DNA from: Chthonomonas sp. UBA2391
GTDB lineage: Bacteria; Armatimonadota; Fimbriimonadia; Fimbriimonadales; Fimbriimonadaceae
NCBI GenBank assembly: GCA_002343825.1
Contig: DDSL01000001.1
Location: forward strand, 1 to 6,039
Reading direction: 5' to 3'
Length of the DNA: 6,039 nucleotides
The notes beneath the pieces are model-generated. The model saw only the letters and a program-made list of their open reading frames with translations, did no database searches and was not told the DNA's origin. Below, piece by piece: positions 1-5,196 of this stretch (positions are counted from its first letter, which is position 1; every line of letters begins with the position of its first letter). The position numbers and the translations under genes were made by a program.

Positions 1-35
1 TAACCCCTAACCCCTAACCCCTACTCTCTAACGCC
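1..35. repeat. TAACCCC heptamer tandem array, cut by the left edge
   Basis: Three perfect TAACCCC units occupy 1-21. Two degenerate units follow in the same 7-base phase: TACTCTC at 22-28 (4 of 7 matching) and TAACGCC at 29-35 (6 of 7). The array stops one base before the carboxypeptidase stop codon, so it lies immediately 3' of that gene. On the minus strand, which is the sense of the carboxypeptidase transcript, it reads as TTAGGGG repeats with three visible G4 runs. A fourth run, needed for an intramolecular G-quadruplex, would have to lie beyond the left edge. The motif resembles telomere repeats, but the flanking genes are clearly bacterial, so a local microsatellite or a member of a dispersed intergenic repeat is more likely. 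Total length is unknown. Confidence 0.8.
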
Positions 36-36
36 C

Positions 37-1527
37 TTAAATGCGATAGATCTCGCGGTACTTGGCGTTGAGCCCAGCGGCGTAATCATCGGCCGTGATC
101 GTCTTGCCGGTGACATCCAGCACCAGTTCCTTTGGCGTGAACTTTCGGCCCTTGCTATAGATGTGGGTCCTAAGCCAGTCGAGAATCGGCTCAAAGTTGC
201 CCGCCGCGATCATGGCGTCGGTGTCGCCGAGATCCTTTTGCAGAACAGTCCAGAACTGGTAGCTCAATAGGTTGCCCATCGAATAAGTGGGGAAGTAGCC
301 GATCGAACCCATCGACCAGTGGACATCTTGCAGACAACCATTGGCGTCGTTGGGGACGTCGATCCCCAGGTATTCCTTGTATTTGGCGTTCCAGGCTTCG
401 GGCATGTCCTTGACGGCCAAAGCGCCGGTGAGCACGTCGCATTCGATCTCGAAGCGGACGAGCACATGAAGGTTGTAGGTCACCTCGTCGGCCTCGACGC
501 GGATTAGCGAAGGCTCGACCTTGTTGATCATTCGGTAGAACTGATCGAGATCAAAGGCCTGGAGCTCATGAAACTCAGCCTGGAGCGGCGGAAGGTACCG
601 GGACCAGAAGGCCCGGCTTCGACCGACGATGTTTTCCCAGAGTCGCGACTGGCTTTCGTGGATGCCCAGCGAGACGCCCCCGGCCAGCGGGCTTCGGTCC
701 CAAGCCATCGGAGAACCTTGCTCGTACATCCCGTGGCCGGCCTCGTGGAGCGACCCAAAGATCGCGCTGCCCAGGTAGTCCTTAAACCGAGTGGTGAGTC
801 GAATGTCGCCGATGCTCCATCCCGTGCAGAACGGGTGAGGAGCGGTGTCTTGCCGACCGCGGTCGAGGTCGAATCCGATGTCGTGGAGCAGGACCTCGGT
901 GAAGTGTCGCTGCTTGTGCTCGGGCCAGTTGCCATAGAGCACCCGGTCGTCGATCGGTTCACCGTTCTCTTGGATGTTGCGGACTAGGGTGACCGTATTG
1001 GCCTTTAGGGTCTCGAACATCCGGACACAGTCGTCTGCGGTGGCGCCCTCTTCGTATTGGTCGAGCAGGGCGTCGTAGATGTGGTCGGTGTAGCCCAGGT
1101 GCTCGGCCTCTTGGCGGGCGATCTCGAACATCCGCTCTAGGATCGGGGCAAAGCTTTGGAAGTCGTTATGGGCCCGAGCTTCGACCCACCGCTCGTGGGC
1201 TTCGGCGCTGAGCTTGCTCTTTTCTTCGACCAGCGAACTCGGGATCTTGGTGCGCAGCTCAAAATCGCGCTGAGTCACCCGCACCATCGCGCCTTCGTCC
1301 GTTGCCGGATCGACTTCCTTCAGGGCCTGACTCAGGAGGGTGCCCAACTCGTCGCTGGTAAACAGTTCGTGGGCCATCCGGCTGAGGATGCCGACATGTT
1401 CGGCGCGGGCTTCGGCTCCGCCCTTGGGCATATAGGTCTGCTGATCCCAATCCATGATGGTAATGGCCGCGACAATGGCATTCACATCGTAAAGTTTGGA
1501 TTTCAACTTGTCAAGAGTCGTGCTCAT
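37..1527 (-). CDS. M32 family zinc metallocarboxypeptidase (carboxypeptidase Taq type)
   Basis: This is a 496-residue protein, the usual length for peptidase family M32. Members are cytoplasmic, largely helical, usually dimeric enzymes that remove C-terminal residues from peptides with broad specificity and serve peptide turnover. The zinc site is intact: HEAGH at 261-265 gives His261 and His265 with catalytic Glu262, and Glu291 in IHESQSRLWEN is the expected third ligand, 30 residues after the first His as in known M32 enzymes. Other family signatures are present in order: WDQQTYMP near 27-34, HPF at 231-233, IRVEADEVTYNLH at 342-354, and GYFPTYSMGN near 410-419. There is no signal peptide. 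The ATG at 1527-1525 is favoured because homology begins a few residues later. A GGAGGG lies upstream but only one base from the ATG, too close for a standard Shine-Dalgarno site. A -10-like TATTCT sits 7 bases upstream. The gene is divergent from the glycosyltransferase. No hairpin terminator is visible before the left edge. The family call is very secure; the physiological substrate is unknown. Confidence 0.96.
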   Translation of the reverse strand: MSTTLDKLKSKLYDVNAIVAAITIMDWDQQTYMPKGGAEARAEHVGILSRMAHELFTSDELGTLLSQALKEVDPATDEGAMVRVTQRDFELRTKIPSSLVEEKSKLSAEAHERWVEARAHNDFQSFAPILERMFEIARQEAEHLGYTDHIYDALLDQYEEGATADDCVRMFETLKANTVTLVRNIQENGEPIDDRVLYGNWPEHKQRHFTEVLLHDIGFDLDRGRQDTAPHPFCTGWSIGDIRLTTRFKDYLGSAIFGSLHEAGHGMYEQGSPMAWDRSPLAGGVSLGIHESQSRLWENIVGRSRAFWSRYLPPLQAEFHELQAFDLDQFYRMINKVEPSLIRVEADEVTYNLHVLVRFEIECDVLTGALAVKDMPEAWNAKYKEYLGIDVPNDANGCLQDVHWSMGSIGYFPTYSMGNLLSYQFWTVLQKDLGDTDAMIAAGNFEPILDWLRTHIYSKGRKFTPKELVLDVTGKTITADDYAAGLNAKYREIYRI

Positions 1528-1534
1528 GCCCTCC

Positions 1535-1540
1535 AGAATA
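1535..1540 (-). promoter_or_regulatory. Possible -10 element for the carboxypeptidase gene
   Basis: On the minus strand this reads TATTCT, a TAnnnT-type match to the bacterial -10 consensus (4 of 6, including the key first A and last T). Exactly 7 bases separate it from the ATG, so transcription would start at or next to the start codon and give a leaderless or nearly leaderless mRNA. No convincing -35 hexamer is found 16-18 bases further upstream. The hexamer is short and could be chance; its position is the main argument. Confidence 0.35.
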
Positions 1541-1562
1541 CCGGTCCTCGGGGTAGGGCTGT

Positions 1563-2672
1563 ATGGACTCCGGGAAGGTCCCGGTATCCTCCCATCGAAC
1601 CGTGAAACCTGGACTCACCCTCATCGTGATGGTCAAGAATGACCCCGAGCGTCTGCGCCGGTGCCTTCAAAGCGCCATGCCCTATGCCGATCAAACGATC
1701 GTTCAAGACACTGGATCCAGCGACAATACGGTGGAAGTGGCCCGCGAGTGCGGAGCCCAAGTCGTGGTCTACCCGTGGCCGGGAGCCTTTGACGACGCCC
1801 TGAACAACCTCATCGCTCAAGTCCAGACCGAGTGGACCTTGCGCCTGGACAGCGACGAGTGGCTCGACCCCGGTCAAGAAGCGGTAGTTGAGGCGGTGAC
1901 CTCTCGCGACGATATCTTGATGGCCAACGTCGTGCGTCACGACTACGGGCCCGAAGGCGACTACGCAACGATCTTCCAGGCTCGTTTGTGGCGGACCGAC
2001 CCCCGGATGCGCGTGCGCGGCGTCATCCACGAGCAGTTCTGGCCGGACATCTTGGACGCGGCTGCCGATGGACGAATCGTGGTGAACAGCGAACTCATCG
2101 TGCACCATGACGGCTATGCCAGCACCGAACTCAGGGCCGAGAAGATGCGCCGCAACCTTGCCCTCATCGAGCGCGAACTTGAAGTCCGTCCCGACCAGCT
2201 TTTTTACGAGGTCTGCCGGGCGGATACCCTCATCGATCTAGGCGATCCGGAAGGACCCGAACGGGCCGACGAGATCATCCATCGGTTTGTCCGCACCAAC
2301 ACCTTGCCGAGCGAAGCCAACGTGGCGATTCTTTTTTACAAGCGAATTGTGGGAGCCTCGGACGAGGAGATCTTTTCGCCGAGGATCGGCAAGATGGCCC
2401 GATTTGCCCGGCAGAGCTTCTTCATGTACCCAGCCGTGATGTGGGCCCTCAGCGGACTTGAGGTCCGCAAGGGCAACCTGCGTGAGGCGATGGAGATCAT
2501 GATCCAGCTCGACCACTTCGTCGAATCGGGCAGTCTGAACTTCAACCTGAACGTCAACCCGATCATGGCCTATCAGGGGTGTTGGAACAGCATCGTCGAG
2601 TTTGCCGAGCAGCTCGGTCGGCGGGACTTGGTGGCTCACTATCAAGCCAAACTGGCCCAGGCACCCAGCTAG
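1563..2672 (+). CDS. Family 2 glycosyltransferase with helical TPR-like C-terminal region
   Basis: A 369-residue protein in two parts. Residues about 17-185 form a GT-A (GT2) domain: strand plus MVKND at 23-27, DTGSSDNT at 49-56 as the nucleotide-binding loop, and LDSDEWLDP at 95-103 containing the metal-binding DxD-type motif. VRGVIHEQF at 151-159 and HHDGY at 181-185 follow; these motifs are typical of GT2 proteins fused to TPR-like tails. Residues about 190-365 are predicted helical and repeat-like (for example 194-240 and 288-318), suggesting a protein-interaction module. There is no signal peptide or membrane segment, so it should act in the cytoplasm, transferring a sugar from an activated nucleotide donor; donor and acceptor cannot be read from the sequence. 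The start is uncertain: the ATG at 1563 adds 13 unconserved residues, while the GTG at 1602 (Val14) begins just before the first conserved strand. It may share a transcript with guaB, 44 bases downstream. The family call is secure; the specific role is unknown. Confidence 0.9.
   Translation: MDSGKVPVSSHRTVKPGLTLIVMVKNDPERLRRCLQSAMPYADQTIVQDTGSSDNTVEVARECGAQVVVYPWPGAFDDALNNLIAQVQTEWTLRLDSDEWLDPGQEAVVEAVTSRDDILMANVVRHDYGPEGDYATIFQARLWRTDPRMRVRGVIHEQFWPDILDAAADGRIVVNSELIVHHDGYASTELRAEKMRRNLALIERELEVRPDQLFYEVCRADTLIDLGDPEGPERADEIIHRFVRTNTLPSEANVAILFYKRIVGASDEEIFSPRIGKMARFARQSFFMYPAVMWALSGLEVRKGNLREAMEIMIQLDHFVESGSLNFNLNVNPIMAYQGCWNSIVEFAEQLGRRDLVAHYQAKLAQAPS
1585..1590 (+). promoter_or_regulatory. 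Possible -10 element supporting the GTG start of the glycosyltransferase
   Basis: TATCCT is a TAnnnT hexamer ending 11 bases before the in-frame GTG at 1602. If used, transcription would begin near 1597, downstream of the ATG at 1563, and translation would have to start at the GTG with a leader of only a few bases. No -35 hexamer is recognisable at 16-18 bases. The evidence is motif plus position only, and the site would lie inside the coding sequence if the ATG is the true start. Confidence 0.25.
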
Positions 2673-2700
2673 CCCCCGCCCCGGTCCCTCCGCAATCGGC

Positions 2701-2706
2701 CATACT
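2701..2706 (+). promoter_or_regulatory. Possible -10 element just upstream of guaB
   Basis: CATACT matches the -10 consensus TATAAT at 4 of 6 positions and lies 10 bases before the guaB ATG. That would place the transcription start within a few bases of the start codon. The 44-base gap after the glycosyltransferase contains no purine-rich Shine-Dalgarno sequence near the ATG, which makes a very short leader or leaderless message plausible. No good -35 match is seen in the C-rich stretch before it. Read-through from the glycosyltransferase is the alternative. Confidence 0.25.
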
Positions 2707-2716
2707 AAGACGTACC

Positions 2717-4192
2717 ATGCAGTTTCGCGAAGGTCTGTCGTTCGACGATGTCCTACTGGTCCCGAGAAGGACCGAAGTCATGCCGAGCGAGGTGGACCTG
2801 AGCACCCAATTCCTCCCCGGAATTCGGCTCAAAGCGCCCATCGTGACGGCCCCGATGGATACCGTCACCGAGGCCCGCATGGCGATCGCCATCGCCCGCG
2901 AAGGCGGGGTCGGGGTTATCCACCGCAACATGCCGATCGAGCGCCAGGCCGAAGAGGTGGACCGCGTGAAGCGCTCCGAGCATGGCGTCATCACCAATCC
3001 CATCAAGCTCACCCCCGAAAAGTCCCTCCGCGACGCGGTTGAGCTGATGGATCGATTCCACATCAGCGGGGTCCCGGTCGTGGATGCAGACGGAATGCTG
3101 GTCGGGATCCTCACCAACCGCGATATCCGGTTTGAAACCGACTTCAACAAGGAGATCCGCAGCCGGATGACGAGCAAGGATCTCGTCACGACCAAGGTCG
3201 GGACGAGTCTGGACGAAGCCGAGGCCATCCTCGCTGATCACCGGATCGAAAAGCTCCCCATCGTCGATTCGGAAGGCAAGCTGAAGGGGCTCATCACGAT
3301 CAAGGACATCCTCAAGGTCAAAAAGCACCCCAGCAGTACCAAGGATTCGCAGGGCCGTCTCGTCGTCGGAGCCGCCATTGGGGCCCTTCGCGAGCCCTAC
3401 GAGCGGGCTAAGGCGCTCCAAGAGGCGGGGGTTGATTTCATCGTCATCGACGCCGCCCACGGCCACAGCCGAGGCGTGATGGAATGCGTCCGGATGCTGA
3501 AGGAGAAGCTCCCCGACCTCAAGGTTGTGGCCGGGAACGTGGCCACCCGCGAGGGAGTCGAGGAACTCCACCGCCTCGGTGCCGACGGCCTAAGAATCGG
3601 GATCGGAGCCGGTTCCATCTGCACCACCCGAATCGTTGCCGGAGTCGGAGTTCCGCAGTTCACCGCCGTCATGGAATGCGCTCAGGCGGCCCAAGAGCTG
3701 GGAATCCCGACCATCGCCGATGGCGGCATCCGCAGTAGCGGAGACGTCGTGAAATCTCTGGCCGCGGGGGCCAGCTGCGTGATGATGGGCAACATGTTTG
3801 CCGGTTGCGACGAGAGCCCCGGCGAAACCGAGATCTACCGGAACCGGGCCTACAAGGTCTACCGAGGGATGGGCAGCATCGGGGCCATGAAGCAGGGAAG
3901 TAGCGACCGCTACTTCCAAGTGAAAGAAAAGGGCGGCACACTCGTCCCCGAGGGTGTCGAAGGGCGCGTTCCTTACAAGGGACCCGTGGCCGACACCGTC
4001 GAACAGATGATCGGGGGCCTGCGCAGCGGGATGGGATACGTCGGAGCCGGGTCGCTCGAAGACCTTCGCAAGCACGCCGAATTCATGAAGATCACTAACG
4101 CCGGACTTCGCGAGAGCCACCCCCACGACGTCTGGATCACCAAGGAACCACCGAATTACTCCTCCCCCTACGCCGCAAGCGAAGGGGAATAA
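2717..4192 (+). CDS. guaB: Inosine-5'-monophosphate dehydrogenase
   Basis: This cytoplasmic, tetrameric/octameric enzyme oxidises IMP to XMP with NAD+, the committed step of guanine nucleotide synthesis. The 491-residue length from the ATG at 2717 fits bacterial GuaB (about 485-500). A more upstream in-frame GTG (2579) overlaps the glycosyltransferase and adds 46 residues unlike the family, so it was not used; MQFREGLSFDDVLLVP is the classic N-terminus. The barrel is interrupted by a tandem CBS pair at about 92-206, the nucleotide-binding regulatory module. Key sites: DAAHGHS at 245-251 (NAD site), GIGAGSICTTR at 295-305 with catalytic Cys302, DGG at 335-337 (IMP phosphate region), YRGMGS at 382-387, and SSDRYF at 395-400 with the Arg398-Tyr399 pair that activates water. 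The mobile flap continues through EGVEGRVPYKGPV at 412-424. Ala298 replaces the proline most bacterial enzymes have before GSICTTR; the family tolerates variation there. All catalytic residues are present, so it should be functional. Confidence 0.98.
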   Translation: MQFREGLSFDDVLLVPRRTEVMPSEVDLSTQFLPGIRLKAPIVTAPMDTVTEARMAIAIAREGGVGVIHRNMPIERQAEEVDRVKRSEHGVITNPIKLTPEKSLRDAVELMDRFHISGVPVVDADGMLVGILTNRDIRFETDFNKEIRSRMTSKDLVTTKVGTSLDEAEAILADHRIEKLPIVDSEGKLKGLITIKDILKVKKHPSSTKDSQGRLVVGAAIGALREPYERAKALQEAGVDFIVIDAAHGHSRGVMECVRMLKEKLPDLKVVAGNVATREGVEELHRLGADGLRIGIGAGSICTTRIVAGVGVPQFTAVMECAQAAQELGIPTIADGGIRSSGDVVKSLAAGASCVMMGNMFAGCDESPGETEIYRNRAYKVYRGMGSIGAMKQGSSDRYFQVKEKGGTLVPEGVEGRVPYKGPVADTVEQMIGGLRSGMGYVGAGSLEDLRKHAEFMKITNAGLRESHPHDVWITKEPPNYSSPYAASEGE

Positions 4193-4246
4193 TCGCAATT
4201 TTGGCTTCGAGTGTCACCGTGGACGCCCGGGCCCCCGACCTTTCTC

Positions 4247-4253
4247 AGGAGAG
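4247..4253 (+). promoter_or_regulatory. Shine-Dalgarno sequence that fixes the GTG start of the PEP-CTERM protein
   Basis: AGGAGAG lies 8 bases upstream of the GTG at 4262, ideal ribosome-binding spacing. It is the best Shine-Dalgarno match before any gene in this window. It argues for the GTG at 4262 rather than the in-frame GTG at 4211, which would put a Pro/Arg-rich stretch ahead of the signal peptide. Confidence 0.75.
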
Positions 4254-4261
4254 CATCAAGA

Positions 4262-5017
4262 GTGAAGCAACTTTTCTTTGCTTGCGGCCTAGCCGCGAGC
4301 GTTTTGGGGCACAGTGCCCCTCTCTGGTCCAATGGGCCCTATATCACCAAGCCGGGCGCGGGCTTTAATGGAGCCGATGCCAGCGAGTGGACCGTCTTCA
4401 ACACCCCGAGCGGACCGATCGCCTCGAATATCGGGGTCAACCACGGCTTCTTTCGGGTGATCGAGGATTTTGAAATCTCGGGCAATCAACCGTGGAAGCT
4501 CCAAGAGTTCGCGAGCTTTGCGTTCCGTTCGACCACCAACACCACCTTTCCGCCGGTGAGCACCTTTGCGAGCGTCCACGTGGCGATCTTCACTTCCGAC
4601 CCGGTGACGGGTTCGCCGACGCCGATCTGGGGCGACTTTGTGACCAACCGCTACTCCGGCTCGGGGTGGACGGGGGCGTATCGCGTTTCTCCCAGCGACC
4701 TCACCAACCGCACTCGGGGGATCATGGAGGTCCGGGCGGACCTAGCTTCTGCGCCGATCCTCAATCCCGGAAAGTACTGGATCGAATACGGTCTGCAATC
4801 GACCTCCACCTCCTCGCCGGTCTTTGCCGTGGGGGTCTCTCCGGTGGGGTCCGGCAATGCCTTCCAGCGGGATATCCGCGCCGGAGTGACCTACCCCTGG
4901 GCCCCGGTCGAGACGGCCTTCGAACTGCGTGGCACCGTCGTCCCCGACCCGGCCTCGTTCCTGGTCCTAGCCGGCGGGCTCGGCGTGTTCCTAGCCCAAC
5001 GCCGCAGGCGCCGTTAG
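4262..5017 (+). CDS. Secreted PEP-CTERM sorting domain protein, function unknown
   Basis: A 251-residue exported protein from the GTG at 4262. The N-terminus is a short Sec-type signal peptide: Lys2, a hydrophobic core at about 4-16, and a likely cleavage after HSA near residue 19. The C-terminus is a PEP-CTERM tail: VPDP at 227-230, a hydrophobic segment at about 231-245, and five arginines at 247-251. In organisms with an exosortase, such tails are cleaved and the protein is sorted to the envelope or exterior. The core (about 22-225) looks all-beta and is rich in Thr, Ser, Gly and aromatics, with segments such as VHVAIFTSDP near 105-114 and NPGKYWIEYG near 168-177. This pattern recalls secreted anchor-bearing beta-sandwich proteins of Planctomycetes-like bacteria, but that is from memory and weak. 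I see no catalytic motif; an adhesive or matrix role is only a guess. The tail has VPDP instead of the usual VPEP. It lies 69 bases after guaB; whether the two share a transcript is unclear. Confidence 0.85.
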   Translation: MKQLFFACGLAASVLGHSAPLWSNGPYITKPGAGFNGADASEWTVFNTPSGPIASNIGVNHGFFRVIEDFEISGNQPWKLQEFASFAFRSTTNTTFPPVSTFASVHVAIFTSDPVTGSPTPIWGDFVTNRYSGSGWTGAYRVSPSDLTNRTRGIMEVRADLASAPILNPGKYWIEYGLQSTSTSSPVFAVGVSPVGSGNAFQRDIRAGVTYPWAPVETAFELRGTVVPDPASFLVLAGGLGVFLAQRRRRR

Positions 5018-5040
5018 GCGCGGGGGTGGCGATAGGGTGG

Positions 5041-5114
5041 CCAATGGTGGAGCAGTAGGGGAGCCATGGCGGAGCAGCGAGATCCCAAAATCTCTCCCAT
5101 TACTCCCCCATTGG
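5041..5114. repeat. Imperfect inverted repeat in the convergent spacer
   Basis: The left arm CCAATGGTGGAG (5041-5052) pairs with CTCCCCCATTGG (5103-5114), 11 of 12 positions, with one T/C mismatch. Pairing can resume further in, with GGGAG (5059-5063) opposite CTCCC (5094-5098). The remaining interior contains a separate small hairpin at 5079-5094. The whole element could fold into an extended, branched stem between the two convergent PEP-CTERM genes. No T-tract follows on either strand, so it is not a classical intrinsic terminator. It could still act as a transcript 3'-end stabiliser, a bidirectional transcription block, or a copy of a dispersed palindromic repeat. Confidence 0.6.
5044..5077 (+). 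repeat. Direct repeat ATGGYGGAGCAG, 22-base period
   Basis: ATGGTGGAGCAG at 5044-5055 recurs as ATGGCGGAGCAG at 5066-5077, 11 of 12 bases identical and 22 bases apart. Both copies lie in the left half of the larger inverted repeat, so the region looks built by local duplication. No protein is encoded here on the evidence available. Confidence 0.55.
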
Positions 5115-5158
5115 TCTCCTAGTGCTCGCCGAGATCCTTATCTCTCCAACCGCTCCCC
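5078..5158. repeat. Two copies of a hairpin-bearing unit, 52 bases apart
   Basis: The unit at 5078-5108 is closely matched by one at 5130-5158. Both begin CGAGATCC, continue with ATCTCTCC after a few variable bases, and end in CTCCCC. Each contains a perfect 5-base stem of GAGAT and ATCTC: 5079-5083 with 5090-5094 (loop CCCAAA), and 5131-5135 with 5140-5144 (loop CCTT). The variable bases fall mostly in the loop and in the spacer before CTCCCC, while both stem arms are identical. This is what a conserved structured element would show, but two copies are too few to prove it. Neither hairpin is followed by a T-tract on either strand. Confidence 0.6.
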
Positions 5159-5196
5159 TGGGGTCCCAATCCCACACCATTCCCCACAATTCCGCG

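Noticed and set aside
568..987. Plus-strand open frames opposite the carboxypeptidase (also 1156-1605 and 319-507)
   Set aside because: They are antisense to a complete M32 enzyme with all its motifs in frame; no recognisable protein and no ribosome-binding site.
2579..2716. Upstream GTG start giving a 537-residue IMP dehydrogenase
   Set aside because: It overlaps the end of the glycosyltransferase and the added 46 residues are unlike any GuaB N-terminus; MQFREGLSFDD at 2717 is the family start.
2753..3571. Long open frame of 272 codons antisense to guaB, with another of 202 codons at 3590-4198
   Set aside because: Both lie wholly or almost wholly opposite the unmistakable guaB gene, and their translations look like antisense of its GC-rich codons, with no domain or start signal.
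4211..4261. Upstream GTG start for the first PEP-CTERM protein
   Set aside because: It would put 17 Pro/Arg-rich residues before the signal peptide, while the AGGAGAG at 4247-4253 points to the GTG at 4262.
4280..4285. Possible lipoprotein cysteine (Cys8) in the signal peptide of the first PEP-CTERM protein
   Set aside because: It is too close to the N-terminus and is preceded by FFA rather than a lipobox; a normal signal peptidase site near residue 19 fits better.
5008..5021. Small hairpin GCGCC-GTTA-GGCGC over the stop codon of the first PEP-CTERM gene
   Set aside because: Only five base pairs in very GC-rich DNA and no following T-tract; not enough to call a terminator.
5078..5158. CRISPR-like repeat array
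   Set aside because: Only two imperfect copies, no uniform spacer series and no cas genes; the copies are better described as hairpin-bearing intergenic repeats.
5155..5163. Palindrome CCCCTGGGG
   Set aside because: The one-base centre cannot form a hairpin, and the sequence is short and GC-rich enough to arise by chance.
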